A stretch of 64,000 bases of DNA from Hymenobacter nivis (GCF_006439025.1 NZ_RCYZ01000003.1:126127-190126); one strand, 5' to 3'; counted from the first letter of the stretch, positions 42,887 through 55,181 are shown. Numbers and translations: made by a program. The notes: generated by a model from the sequence alone, not told the origin.

Positions 42887-44575
42887 TCACTGAAAAAGCG
42901 GCGGGTGCTGCTCATCGAAGGCGGTGGCGTCTTGGTAGGCCTTGGCCAGGGCCAGCAGCTTGGCCTCGCCGTAGAGCTGGCCGGTGAAGGTGATGGTGGC
43001 CGGTAAGCCGTTGGGCCGCATGCCGTTGGGCACCACCACGGCCGGGTGCCCGGTGAGGTTGGTGATGACCAGGCTAGGGCTATTGAACGAGGGCCCCACG
43101 TAGGCGTCGAGGCCCCGCAGGCGCTTGTCCACGTCCTCGATGAGCACGCGGCGGGCGCGCTGGGCCTGGATATATTCCACGGCCGGCACGAAGCGGGCGG
43201 CCCGGAACGTGGTGGGCCAGGCGTTGCGGCCCTGGTTCACCATGAGCGCGTCGCGGCCCGAGCGGGTGAGGTCGTCGAAGGCCGCCGCGCCCTCGGCGCT
43301 GAGCAGGAAGGTGAGCTCGCCGCCGGGCAGGTTGTGCAGGTCGAGGGGCACCAGCTCCACGCCCAGCTTGCGCAGCGCGTCGAGGGTGGCCTGGTCGGTG
43401 CCTTTGGAGGGGTACGTTCCATCAAAATCAGCCTTGAGGTAGCCCACGCGCAGCTTTTTCACGTCGGTGTCGAAGGCGCAGCGGAAGTCGGCGGCGGCGC
43501 GGGGGCGCAGCAGCGTGGCCACGTCGCGCGGGTCTTCGCCCTGAATGGCCCGGAACACCAGGGCGCAGTCTTCGGCCGAGCGGGCCAGGGGCCCCACTTT
43601 GTCCATGCTCCAGCTCAGGGCCATGGCCCCGGCGCGGCTCACCTGCCCGAAGGTGGGGCGCAGGCCGGTGGTGCCGCAGGCCGTGCTCGGGCTCACGATG
43701 GAGCCCAGCGTTTCGGTGCCCAGCGCGAACGGCACCAGCCCCGCCGCCACAGCAGAAGCCGAGCCCGCCGACGACCCGCTGGAGCCCTGCTTAATGTCCC
43801 ACGGCGAGCGGGTGCGGCCCCCGAACCACACGTCGCCCATCGCCAGCTCACCCAGCGTGAACTTGGCCACCAGCACGGCCCCGGCGTCGCGCAGGCGCGT
43901 CACCACGGCGGCGTCTTCGTCCAACGTTTGGTCTTTGTAAGGCACCGAGCCCCAAGTGGTTTTGTAGGTTTTGGTACTGAATAAGTCCTTTACGCCGAAG
44001 GGCACGCCGTGCAGGGGCCCCCGGTAGCGCCCGGCCCTTATTTCAGCATCAGCGGCGCGCGCCTGCTGCATGGCCAGCTCCTCGGTGAGCGTGACGACGC
44101 ACAGCAGCTGCGGCGAATATTTGCGCAGCCGCGCCAGGAAAAATTCCGTCAGCTCGACCGACGATACTTGCTTGGTGCGTAGCAACTCGCCCAGTTGCCG
44201 CACGGTGTAAAAGGCCAAGTCGTAGCGGTTGGCGGGCATTTTCACTTTGCCGATGGGGGCCATCCGGTCGGGACCCAGCTTGCCAGCCGGGGCGGCTAGG
44301 CGCAGGCGCAGCGGCACGGGGTCAAACACTAGGGCGGGGGCCACGGTATTGGGCAGCGCAATTTTGCGTAGCTCGTCGTAGCTACTGCGGTTGCGCCCGA
44401 TGGGGCCCCGGGCCGAATCCAGCTGGGCATCGGTGAAGTGCAGCCCCAGCAGTTCCTGGGCGGCGCGCAGCAGCGGCACGGTCACGGGCTCGGCGGCGGT
44501 GGGGCGGGCCACCAGGGCCCCCGCGCCGAAGCCGGCGGCGCCCAGCAGCAAGGCGGGCAGTAGTTTTTTCAGCAT
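42887..44575 (-). CDS. Amidase signature family protein with export signal
   Basis: Amidase of 562 aa. An N-terminal signal-like hydrophobic stretch (MLKKLLPALLLGAAGFGAG) precedes the amidase signature domain. The Ser-cisSer-Lys triad is expected from GVPFGVKDLF (Lys), KQGSSGSSAGSASAVAAGLV (variant of the GGSSGGS loop) and the nucleophile Ser in GTETLGSIVSPSTACGTTG. The GGSSGG loop here is GSSGSSAGS. Such exported amidases hydrolyse amides or peptides in the periplasm, and the substrate is unknown. The region between residues 30 and 120 is an N-terminal extension not seen in GatA. Two intergenic palindromes flank the gene. Confidence 0.87.
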   Translation of the reverse strand: MLKKLLPALLLGAAGFGAGALVARPTAAEPVTVPLLRAAQELLGLHFTDAQLDSARGPIGRNRSSYDELRKIALPNTVAPALVFDPVPLRLRLAAPAGKLGPDRMAPIGKVKMPANRYDLAFYTVRQLGELLRTKQVSSVELTEFFLARLRKYSPQLLCVVTLTEELAMQQARAADAEIRAGRYRGPLHGVPFGVKDLFSTKTYKTTWGSVPYKDQTLDEDAAVVTRLRDAGAVLVAKFTLGELAMGDVWFGGRTRSPWDIKQGSSGSSAGSASAVAAGLVPFALGTETLGSIVSPSTACGTTGLRPTFGQVSRAGAMALSWSMDKVGPLARSAEDCALVFRAIQGEDPRDVATLLRPRAAADFRCAFDTDVKKLRVGYLKADFDGTYPSKGTDQATLDALRKLGVELVPLDLHNLPGGELTFLLSAEGAAAFDDLTRSGRDALMVNQGRNAWPTTFRAARFVPAVEYIQAQRARRVLIEDVDKRLRGLDAYVGPSFNSPSLVITNLTGHPAVVVPNGMRPNGLPATITFTGQLYGEAKLLALAKAYQDATAFDEQHPPLFQ

Positions 44576-44647
44576 ATAAAATCGGCGGCAAGTGCTACGA
44601 GCAAAGCTAGCGGAGTTTGCCGGTCGCGCGGAATGCAGCGCGGTCTA

Positions 44648-44673
44648 TAGCGCGGACTACAAAGTCCGCGCTA
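44648..44673. repeat. GCGGACT-ACAA-AGTCCGC palindromic repeat, copy 1
   Basis: A perfect 26-nt palindrome, with 11-bp arms TAGCGCGGACT and AGTCCGCGCTA and a 4-nt centre. Its right end supplies the stop codon of the glycosyltransferase gene (44671-44673 on the reverse strand). The same sequence recurs twice at 60204-60299. Confidence 0.8.
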
Positions 44674-45888
44674 CAGGCCGGGGCCCCTGAACAGGTCGGC
44701 GTACAGCGCCAGCAGCACTTTTTCTTCGTGGGCCCAGCTGAGGTGCGGGGCAGCGCGGCGGCAATTGGCGGCCAGCTGCCGGGCGCGGGCGGCGTCGCCG
44801 CCGGGCAGCAGGCGGTTGAGGGCCGCGGCCAGGGCCCCGGGCTCAAGGTCGGGCACGAGCTCGGCCACGTCGTGGGCCTCGTTCAGGGCCTGGTACTCAG
44901 GGAAGTCGATGAGCACCTGCGGGATGCCGGCGTGCACGTAGTCGAAGAACTTGTTGGCCAGCGAGTAATAGTAGCTTAGGCCCCGGTTTTCGAGCAGCAT
45001 CACCCCCACCGCTGCCCGGGCCGTGACGGCCCGCAGCGCCTCGGGCCGCACGTAGCCCCGGAACTCCACCTGCCCCGAGGCCAGTAGCCCCAGGCGCTGG
45101 GCCCGGGCCCGCAGCGCGGCCGAGCAGTCGCCCTCGCCGCACAGCACCAAGCGGCCGCGCACCCGCGGCATGGCGTCGAGCAGGGCCTCTAGGCCGCGGC
45201 CCACGTTCAGCACGCCCTGGTAGAGCACGTAGCCGCCGGGGCCCCCGGCTTCCTCGGTTTCTGCGGGGGCCCTAGTTTCTGCGGGGGCCCCGGGGCCGGG
45301 CGCGACGGCCGCCGGGGGCCCCGGGCGGCTGGCGTTGCGCACCACGGCAAACGGCCGGCCGTGGCGCTCCTCAAACACCCGCGCCAGGGCGGGGCCCACG
45401 GTGTAGGCCAGCCGGGCACGGGGCACCACGAAGCCCTCCACCCAGCGCCAGGCCCGCTGCACGGCGGGCCGGCCCACCACTTCGGGCGTTTCCGTAAACA
45501 GCTCGTGGGCGTCGTACACCAGCGGCTGGCCGCCCAGGCGGGCGCGCAGCCACACGGGCAGCGCCGTGTCGAGGTCCACGGCGCACCAGGCGTCGGCGCG
45601 CCGGCCCAGCAGGTACAGCAGCAGGCGCAGGTTGTATTCGAGGTAAAACAGCTTGCCCGCCTGAAACCAGCCGCGCAGGCGGTGCTGGCGGTAGCTTTGG
45701 GCCGGCAGGGGCCCCGAGGCGGGCCGCGCCCAGCCTACCAATTCTACTTGGTATCCAGCATTTTGCAAGCTACTACAGATGCGCTGCATGCGCTGGTCGT
45801 GCACCAAATCGGTGGTGGCGGCGAAGAGCAGCCGGGGCCCGCCGGGGGGCCGCGGTGGCGGCAGCTGCTTTTTTGCCGGCGGCATCAT
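44671..45888 (-). CDS. GT4-like glycosyltransferase
   Basis: Glycosyltransferase of 405 aa in the GT-B fold, resembling family GT4. The N-terminal half has LLFAATTDLVHDQRMQRICSSL and the acceptor-side VYDAHELFTETPEV; the C-terminal half has YVLYQGVLNVGRGLEALLDA, LCGEGD and LSYYYSLANKFFDYVHAGIP, the region that binds the nucleotide sugar. A low-complexity Pro/Ala insert near residues 195-215 is unusual. Acceptor and donor are unknown. The stop codon lies inside a dispersed palindrome, so the exact C-terminus may have been shaped by that element. The divergent hybrid kinase gene starts 85 bases away. Confidence 0.82.
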   Translation of the reverse strand: MMPPAKKQLPPPRPPGGPRLLFAATTDLVHDQRMQRICSSLQNAGYQVELVGWARPASGPLPAQSYRQHRLRGWFQAGKLFYLEYNLRLLLYLLGRRADAWCAVDLDTALPVWLRARLGGQPLVYDAHELFTETPEVVGRPAVQRAWRWVEGFVVPRARLAYTVGPALARVFEERHGRPFAVVRNASRPGPPAAVAPGPGAPAETRAPAETEEAGGPGGYVLYQGVLNVGRGLEALLDAMPRVRGRLVLCGEGDCSAALRARAQRLGLLASGQVEFRGYVRPEALRAVTARAAVGVMLLENRGLSYYYSLANKFFDYVHAGIPQVLIDFPEYQALNEAHDVAELVPDLEPGALAAALNRLLPGGDAARARQLAANCRRAAPHLSWAHEEKVLLALYADLFRGPGL

Positions 45889-45973
45889 ATTTTTAGTAGT
45901 AATTTAGCCAAACTTACGCCTGGGCGGATTGTGCCGCCCAGGGCCCTATTTCTATTGCTATTCGTTCGTGTCT

Positions 45974-49771
<3,798 letters not shown>

Positions 49772-49815
49772 CGACGCCTTGGTTTTTGTTTTTCACCCCC
49801 TTTGCCCCGCCTGCC

Positions 49816-50202
49816 ATGCCCCCCGAAACCAGCACGAAAACTGTGCTCATCGCCGAAGACAGCTCCGTTATTCTCAACCTAACCCGCAAAATATTAGAGC
49901 TACAAAAATACAAAATTGTGCTGGCCCGCAACGGCGGCGAAGTCATTAAGCAGCTGGAAGCCAACCCGGTAGACTGCGTACTGATGGACATCAACATTCC
50001 TGTGATGGACGGCATGGAGTGCACCCGCGTCATCCGCCGCCACCCCAACCCGGCCATCAACCAACTGCCGGTCATCGCCATCACCGGCAACGCCAACAAC
50101 TACTCCATGGAGCAGTTCCGCGAGGCCGGCGTGACCGACTACTTGCCCAAGCCGCTGGATTTCGACGCCCTGGTGCGGGTGGTGAAACAGTACGTGAGCT
50201 AG
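49816..50202 (+). CDS. Single-domain response regulator
   Basis: Receiver-only response regulator of 128 aa, probably an output or shuttle for the upstream hybrid kinase. The acidic pocket is IAEDSSVIL, the phosphorylatable Asp is D58 in VLMDINIPVMDGMECTRVI, the switch Thr is in AITGNANN and the Lys is in YLPKPLDF. There is no DNA-binding domain. It starts 45 bases after the stop of the hybrid kinase gene and is almost certainly co-transcribed. The end is followed by an AT-rich hairpin. Confidence 0.92.
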   Translation: MPPETSTKTVLIAEDSSVILNLTRKILELQKYKIVLARNGGEVIKQLEANPVDCVLMDINIPVMDGMECTRVIRRHPNPAINQLPVIAITGNANNYSMEQFREAGVTDYLPKPLDFDALVRVVKQYVS

Positions 50203-50223
50203 TATTTTATAGTATAAATTTTG

Positions 50224-50310
50224 AATTATAAATTATAAATAAACGGATACGCCGCTTTCGTTATTATCAGGGCGAAATGCAACTACCCGTTTATTTATAA
50301 TTTATTAATT
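50224..50310. repeat. AT-rich inverted repeat in the gap between the receiver and MBL genes
   Basis: The left arm 50224-50246 (AATTATAAATTATAAATAAA, then CGG) is complementary to the right arm 50287-50310 with one gap, enclosing about 40 nt of GC-richer sequence. It contrasts sharply with the GC-rich surroundings. It may terminate the kinase operon. No gene is visible here. Confidence 0.6.
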
Positions 50311-50408
50311 CGAAACCAATAGTTGCGAACCGTAGGGCCCCGGCGCTGCTGGGCTGCCCGGCCGGGGGCCCCGCAGCGCCCAAGCAAGGGCCCCTAATTT
50401 CCTGCGTA

Positions 50409-51176
50409 GTGACCATCACTTTTCTCGGCACCGGCACGTCGTCGGGCGTGCCCATCATTGGCTGCACGTGCCCGGTGTGCCGCTCGCTCGACCACCGCGA
50501 CCAGCGCCTGCGCACGGCCGTGCACATAGCCGTAGACGGCCGCAGCCTGGTGGTGGACACGGGCCCCGACTTCCGGCAGCAGATGCTGCGCGCCCGCATC
50601 ACGCAGCTCGACGCGCTGCTGTTCACCCACGAGCACAAAGACCACACGGCGGGCCTCGACGACATTCGGGCCTTCAACTTCCGGCAGCAGCAGGAAATTC
50701 CGGTGCACGGCGAGCCCCGCGTGCTCGAGCAGCTAAAGAAGGAATTTGCCTACGTGTTCGCCGAAAACAAGTATCCCGGCGTGCCCCAGGTCAGCCTCCA
50801 CCCCATCCTGGCCGACGACGCGCCGTTTGACGTGCGCGGCGTGGCCGTGCAGCCCCTGCGCGCCCGCCACCACAAGCTGCCCGTGCTGGGCTTCCGCATC
50901 GGCGGCTTCTGCTACCTCACCGACGCCAACCACCTGCCCGCCGAAACCCGGGCCCTGATGCAGGGCGCCGACGTGATTGTGCTGAACGCACTGCGGCGCG
51001 AGCAGCACGTGTCGCACTTCACCCTGGCCGAGGCCGTTGAAATTTTGGAAGAGCTGCGACCTAAGCGCGCCTACCTCACCCACATCAGCCACCAGCTGGG
51101 CCGCCACCTAGCCGTCGAAGCCGAGCTGCCCGCCTGGATTCGGCTGGCCTACGATGGCCTGCAAGTGACGGTGTAG
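50409..51176 (+). CDS. MBL-fold metal-dependent hydrolase (PhnP-like)
   Basis: Cytoplasmic metallo-beta-lactamase-fold hydrolase of 255 aa. MTITFLGTGTSSGVPIIGC with CTCPVC (a Cys pair near residues 19-24) opens the protein as in PhnP-type phosphodiesterases; the metal motif is THEHKDHTAGLDD, with additional ligands in YLTDANHL and AYLTHISHQLGRH. The PhnP group hydrolyses cyclic phosphodiesters in C-P lyase pathways, but no phn genes are nearby, so a general phosphodiesterase role is inferred. Start is GTG 50409. The NFACT gene begins 15 bases after its stop, so the two likely share a transcript. Confidence 0.88.
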   Translation: MTITFLGTGTSSGVPIIGCTCPVCRSLDHRDQRLRTAVHIAVDGRSLVVDTGPDFRQQMLRARITQLDALLFTHEHKDHTAGLDDIRAFNFRQQQEIPVHGEPRVLEQLKKEFAYVFAENKYPGVPQVSLHPILADDAPFDVRGVAVQPLRARHHKLPVLGFRIGGFCYLTDANHLPAETRALMQGADVIVLNALRREQHVSHFTLAEAVEILEELRPKRAYLTHISHQLGRHLAVEAELPAWIRLAYDGLQVTV

Positions 51177-51190
51177 GGCCCCCGCGCACC

Positions 51191-52861
51191 ATGCACACCA
51201 ACTACTACTTCCTGCGCCAGCTGGCCCCGGCCCTCACGGCGCAGCTGCGGGGCTACCGGGTGGCCAGCTGCTTTTCGCAAGAAAAGGACGAGCTGGTGAT
51301 TGGGCTGACCGATGGCGCGCGTGAATTCTGGCTGAAGGCCCAGCTCGGGGCCACCTTTCCGGCCCTGGCCCTGCCCGAAACCTTCCAGCGGGCCCGCGCC
51401 AACTCGGTCGATTTGTTTCCGGAGCTACTGGGTGAGCTGGTCGAAACCGTGGCCGCCTGGCCCCAGGACCGGGTGCTGCAAGTCAACTTCCGCAGCGGGG
51501 CCCGGCTGGTGTTCAAGCTCTACGGCCCGCGCCCGAACGCCATTTTCCGCTCCTCCCCCGACGCCCCGGCCCAACTGTTTCAGCAGCGCCTGCTGGCCGA
51601 TGCCGACCTGCGCCCGGGGCCCGCGCCGGGGGCCCCGGCGGCCGCGCCAGGCGCCCCAGCGCCTAGCACCGCCCTAGGGCCCCCGGCTGATGGCTCGCCC
51701 ACGTCATCCTCGAAATCCGACCCATCCGATAAATCCGTGGTTCAGACAAAGGCCAAGCTGCCGCCGGCCTTGGCCGACCTGCCGGCCCGCTACCTGCGTG
51801 CCCATGGCTACGATGCGGCCCCGCCGGACGCCCAGATGCGCCTAGTGAACCAGGTGCTGGCGCAGCTCGAAACCCCGGCCCACTACTACCTCATCCGGCT
51901 CGACGGGCGCACGCGGCTGAGCTTGCTGCCGCTGGGCGAAATCCTGGACACGCTGCCCGGCGCCGACCCCGTGGGGGCCCTGCGGCGCTTCGTGCCCATG
52001 GCGCTGTCCCGCCGCGCCCTTGAAGCCGAAACCAAGCAGGTGCGCCAGGCCCTCACGCGCCGCGCCGACGAGGCTACTACTGGCGCGGCCCACGCCCGCC
52101 AGCGCCTGCACGCCCTGGCCCACGAAGCCGGCTACCGCCACGCCGCCGACCTCATCATGGCGCACTTGCACGAGATTCCGGCCGGCGCGGCCGAGGTCGA
52201 GCTGCTGGATTATTACACCAACCAGCCGCGCCTCGTCAAGCTAAAAACCGGCGAGAAGCCCCAGCGCACCGCCGAAAACCTTTACCGCAAGGCCAAAAAC
52301 CAGCAAATTGAGGAGCGCCAGCTCAGCCAGCGCATCGAGCGGCGCGAAACGGAGGCCCTGGGGGCCCTGGAGCGGCTGGAAGAGCTGGACACCCAGCCCG
52401 CGCTGGCCGAGCTGCGCGCCTTTCGCGCCTGGCGCAAGCAGCACGGCCTGGAGCCCGCCGCGGCCGCCGGCAAGGGACCCACCGAGCTGCCCTTCAAGGT
52501 GTTTGAGGACCGGGGCTTCACGATCCTGGTGGGCCGCAACGCCGCCAATAACGACCTGCTCACCCAGAAATACACCCACAAAGACGACTACTGGTTGCAC
52601 GCCAAGGACGTAAGCGGCTCGCACGTGGTGGTGCGCCACCGCGCCGGCCAGCCCGTGCCCGCCCCCGTGCTGGAGCACGCCGCCCAGCTGGCCGCCTGGT
52701 ACTCGCGCCGCCAAAACGACTCGCTGTGCCCGGTTACCGTTACGCCCAAGAAATTCGTGCGCAAGCCCAAAGGGGCCCGGCCCGGCCAGGTTATTGTGGA
52801 GCGCGAGCAGGTGCTGCTGGTGGTGCCCGCCAACCCGTTTGAGGGGCAAGAGCGGGAATAG
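51191..52861 (+). CDS. NFACT-family protein (Rqc2/RqcH, FbpA-like)
   Basis: Protein of 556 aa of the NFACT family, which in RqcH-type members binds stalled 50S-peptidyl-tRNA and adds C-terminal alanine tails in ribosome quality control. The N-terminal NFACT-N domain (NYYFLRQLAPAL, RVLQVNFRSGARLVFKLYG) is followed by a low-complexity Pro/Ser/Ala insert (about 140-185), a helical coiled-coil part (KAKNQQIEERQLSQRIERRE) and the NFACT-R domain with FTILVGRNAANNDLLTQK, DDYWLHAKDVSGSHVVVRH. All main parts are present. The 45-residue insert after the N domain is unusual. It ends before a terminator and a reverse-strand tRNA gene. Confidence 0.9.
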   Translation: MHTNYYFLRQLAPALTAQLRGYRVASCFSQEKDELVIGLTDGAREFWLKAQLGATFPALALPETFQRARANSVDLFPELLGELVETVAAWPQDRVLQVNFRSGARLVFKLYGPRPNAIFRSSPDAPAQLFQQRLLADADLRPGPAPGAPAAAPGAPAPSTALGPPADGSPTSSSKSDPSDKSVVQTKAKLPPALADLPARYLRAHGYDAAPPDAQMRLVNQVLAQLETPAHYYLIRLDGRTRLSLLPLGEILDTLPGADPVGALRRFVPMALSRRALEAETKQVRQALTRRADEATTGAAHARQRLHALAHEAGYRHAADLIMAHLHEIPAGAAEVELLDYYTNQPRLVKLKTGEKPQRTAENLYRKAKNQQIEERQLSQRIERRETEALGALERLEELDTQPALAELRAFRAWRKQHGLEPAAAAGKGPTELPFKVFEDRGFTILVGRNAANNDLLTQKYTHKDDYWLHAKDVSGSHVVVRHRAGQPVPAPVLEHAAQLAAWYSRRQNDSLCPVTVTPKKFVRKPKGARPGQVIVEREQVLLVVPANPFEGQERE

Positions 52862-52875
52862 GGCCCCAATGGGCA

Positions 52876-52907
52876 TAAAAAAAGCCCGCTTTGCAGCGGG
52901 CTTTTTT
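52876..52907. terminator. Bidirectional intrinsic terminator
   Basis: Stem GCCCGCT 52884-52890 pairs with AGCGGGC 52895-52901, preceded by seven A and followed by six T (52902-52907). It ends the NFACT transcript and, on the other strand, the tRNA transcript. Confidence 0.88.
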
Positions 52908-52913
52908 GTTCAG

Positions 52914-52995
52914 TGCGCGCGGGGAGATTCGAACTCCCACACCCGAAGGCACCACCCCCTCAAGATGGCGTGTCTACCAGTTTCACCACGTGCGC
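52914..52995 (-). tRNA. tRNA-Leu (anticodon GAG)
   Basis: The reverse strand folds as a class II tRNA of 82 nt. The acceptor stem pairs 52989-52995 with 52915-52921 with one A-C mismatch. The D-arm has GGTGAAACTGGTAGACA and the anticodon stem CCATC/GGTGG encloses loop TTGAGGG, so the anticodon is GAG. A long variable arm follows and the T-arm is GGGAGTTCGAATCTCCC. The CCA end is not encoded. It reads CUC and CUU leucine codons. A terminator lies directly downstream. Confidence 0.92.
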
Positions 52996-53191
52996 AAACT
53001 TGGGGCACTGAACCGGGCAACTTCGGCCGAAACCGACTCCGCTGAGGCGGCGAAGCGGGTGCAAAGATAGGCTGCCGAACCGGCCCCCGCAACGGGGGGC
53101 GGCTTTTTTTGCGAATACCGGGGCCCTACTTCACCTTTTGCGCAGCAAAAGTTTACCATCTTCGTTGCTTTCTACGCTCATTTACTGCGGC

Positions 53192-53665
53192 ATGGCTACC
53201 GGTGCTTCTTCTGCCAAAACCAATTCTTTTTTTGGCCGCCTGGCCGAAAGCATCACCCGGTTCTCGGGTTCGACGGCCGCATTCATCGGTTCGGCGGGCG
53301 TGGTGCTGCTGTGGGCGGCCACGGGCCCCCTGTTCAAATACTCCGAGACCTGGCAGTTGGTCATCAACACAGGCACCACCATCGTCACATTTTTGATGGT
53401 ATTTCTCATCCAGCGGGCCCAGAACAAGGATTCTCTGGTGCTACACCTCAAGCTCAACGAGCTGATTGCGGCCACCCAGGGCGCCAGCAACCGCATGATC
53501 AACGCCCAAGACTTGTCGGAGGAGGAGATTCGGGTGCTCCACCAGTTCTTCTGCTTGCTGGCCGAAAAAGCAAAGCAAGACACCGACCTCGGCCAAACCC
53601 ACTCGGTGGAGGAGGCGGAGGACAACCACGAGGAAAAGCTGGCCGCCCTGCGCGACGGCAAATAA
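53192..53665 (+). CDS. Low-affinity iron permease-family protein
   Basis: Membrane protein of 157 aa of the low-affinity iron permease (Fet4-like, PF04120-type) family. Two hydrophobic segments with GSTAAFIGSAGVVLLWAATG and WQLVINTGTTIVTFLMVFLI, then the family signature QRAQNKDSLVLHLKLNELI, are visible; the tail is acidic. The bacterial members are poorly studied, and iron transport by this short form is not established. It is convergent with the Dps gene and shares a terminator, which fits a joint role in iron but is only positional evidence. Start ATG 53192 is chosen over 53138. Confidence 0.85.
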   Translation: MATGASSAKTNSFFGRLAESITRFSGSTAAFIGSAGVVLLWAATGPLFKYSETWQLVINTGTTIVTFLMVFLIQRAQNKDSLVLHLKLNELIAATQGASNRMINAQDLSEEEIRVLHQFFCLLAEKAKQDTDLGQTHSVEEAEDNHEEKLAALRDGK

Positions 53666-53669
53666 AAAA

Positions 53670-53700
53670 GGCGGCCCCCGATACCGGGGGCCGCCTTTTT
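53670..53700. terminator. Bidirectional terminator between iron permease and Dps genes
   Basis: An 11-bp perfect stem, GGCGGCCCCCG 53670-53680 with CGGGGGCCGCC 53685-53695, a 4-nt loop, six A upstream and five T downstream. It can stop both convergent genes. Confidence 0.9.
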
Positions 53701-53716
53701 ATAGGGTTGCAGCAGC

Positions 53717-54382
53717 TTACTTGGCGTGCACCAGGGGCGAGTCCACTACGTGCTCCGATACGAACCATACTTGCAGCTCGTTGGCGCGCATCACGTCGCT
53801 CACGGCCAAGTCGTTGGTGCCATCGTCGCCCGACTCGTCGGCTTTTTTAGCAATTTCGTGGCACTCCTGGAGGATAATCTGGTGGGCCTCCAGCAGACGC
53901 GAAATCTGCACGGGGGCCTCCTCGCGGTCGCGCGGGGGGCGCGGAATGAGGGTATTTTCGGCCACGTCGGCGGCCATAGCGAAGGCCACGCCGCCCAAAA
54001 TCTGGATGCGCTCGGCGATGGTGTCCACCAGCTCCGACTGCTCCTCGTAGTGCTTGTCAAACAGCAAGTGCAGCTGGTAGAACGTGGGGCCCGTCACCTG
54101 CCAGTGGCTTTTCTTATATAGGTCGCGCAGCGACATGGTATCAACCAGCAACTGGTTCAGCATCTGCACACTTTCCAGGCGCACGTTATCGGCCAGGCCG
54201 ATGGGCAGGCGCTGGCTCACGGTGCCAAACTTCTGGGTCGGGGCCGGGGCGTTGATCTGCTGGTTGAGGACGGGCTGTACGTTCACGGCCTTGTTGGGCA
54301 GGTTGGCAACGGCTACCGAGGTGGTTACGTTTTTGGCAGCTTTTTTAGGAGCGGCGTCTTTGGTTTTGGCAGGAACGGCCAT
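53717..54382 (-). CDS. dps: Dps-family ferritin-like DNA-protection protein with Lys/Pro N-terminal tail
   Basis: Ferritin-like protein of 221 aa that stores iron, uses hydrogen peroxide as oxidant and can coat DNA. The core starts about residue 64 (NVRLESVQMLNQLLVDTMSL), with ferroxidase residues in SHWQVTGPTFYQLHLLFDKHYEEQ and ELVDTIAERI, and a C-terminal HVVDSPLVHAK. Typical Dps proteins are about 160 aa. Here a 60-residue extension rich in Lys, Pro and Ala (AKTKDAAPKKAAKN) precedes the core and may bind DNA like Lys-rich tails of other Dps. Start ATG 54382 leaves the tail intact. It is convergent with the iron permease gene. Confidence 0.9.
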   Translation of the reverse strand: MAVPAKTKDAAPKKAAKNVTTSVAVANLPNKAVNVQPVLNQQINAPAPTQKFGTVSQRLPIGLADNVRLESVQMLNQLLVDTMSLRDLYKKSHWQVTGPTFYQLHLLFDKHYEEQSELVDTIAERIQILGGVAFAMAADVAENTLIPRPPRDREEAPVQISRLLEAHQIILQECHEIAKKADESGDDGTNDLAVSDVMRANELQVWFVSEHVVDSPLVHAK

Positions 54383-54571
54383 AAAACAAGGGATTTAAAA
54401 GATTTTTTAGGGAGAAAGGCTGTTGTAAACGGCCTGCTTAGCATACGTAAGGGCCGGGCCGGGGTTAAGGCCGCGGGTATATTTGTGTGGTTTTGCAGGC
54501 CGGCTTTTTTAGGGCCCCGGGGGCCCCCGCGGCCTGGGCGTACTTTTCCTCTTTTCTGGTTTCCTAGCTCC

Positions 54572-55105
54572 ATGCCTTTTCCCTTCTTCGGCGACGATAA
54601 ATCGACCGTGGCGCGCCTGCTCGCCACCCTGCCCCAAACCGGCCGCCTCGCCTGGATTGGCCAGCGCCCGGCCCGCCGCCAGCCCCTGCTGAGCGTGCCC
54701 GAAGCCGAGGTCATTACTGATGCCCACCTGGCCGGCGACCACGCCCGCCCCAAGGCCGGCGGCAAGCGCCAAATCACCCTCATCCAGGCCGAGCACTTGC
54801 CCGCGGTGGCCGGCTACCTGGGCCTGCCGGGGCCCCTCGACCCCGCCCGCCTGCGCCGCAACCTGGTGGTGAGCGGCCTCAACCTGCTGGCCCTCAAAGG
54901 CCGCCAAATCCAAATCGGCGACGAGGTGCTGCTCGACATCACCGGCGAGTGCCACCCCTGCTCGCGCATGGAGGAGGAACTGGGCCCCGGCGGCTACAAC
55001 GCCATGCGCGGCCACGGCGGCCTCACGGCGCACATTGCCCGCGGCGGCACCATCCGCGTGGGTGATGCCGTGCGGGTAGTAGCGGCCGAGCCGGCGGCGG
55101 AGTAG
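54572..55105 (+). CDS. MOSC domain protein
   Basis: Cytoplasmic MOSC-fold protein of 177 aa. MOSC domains bind molybdenum-cofactor or sulfur groups (YiiM, mARC types). Visible: HLAGDHARP, KRQITLIQAEHLPAVAGYLG, LRRNLVVSGLNLLALKGR and the Cys motif GECHPCSRMEEELGPGGYNAM, where the conserved Cys binds the sulfur/Mo group. It is short and single-domain. No molybdopterin genes are near. The start ATG 54572 is chosen over 54485. A 14-bp bidirectional terminator follows, shared with the convergent rtcB gene. Confidence 0.88.
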   Translation: MPFPFFGDDKSTVARLLATLPQTGRLAWIGQRPARRQPLLSVPEAEVITDAHLAGDHARPKAGGKRQITLIQAEHLPAVAGYLGLPGPLDPARLRRNLVVSGLNLLALKGRQIQIGDEVLLDITGECHPCSRMEEELGPGGYNAMRGHGGLTAHIARGGTIRVGDAVRVVAAEPAAE

Positions 55106-55123
55106 CAGGCTTGAATACCAACG

Positions 55124-55163
55124 AAACAGGGCCCCGGACGCATTGCGCGCCGGGGCCCTGTTT
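55124..55163. terminator. Bidirectional intrinsic terminator between MOSC and RtcB genes
   Basis: A 14-bp perfect stem, 55124-55137 with 55150-55163, has a 12-nt loop and carries GGGCCCCGG. A T-rich tail follows on the plus strand. It can act on both converging genes. Confidence 0.85.
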
Positions 55164-55181
55164 CATTATTAACGGCGCAAA

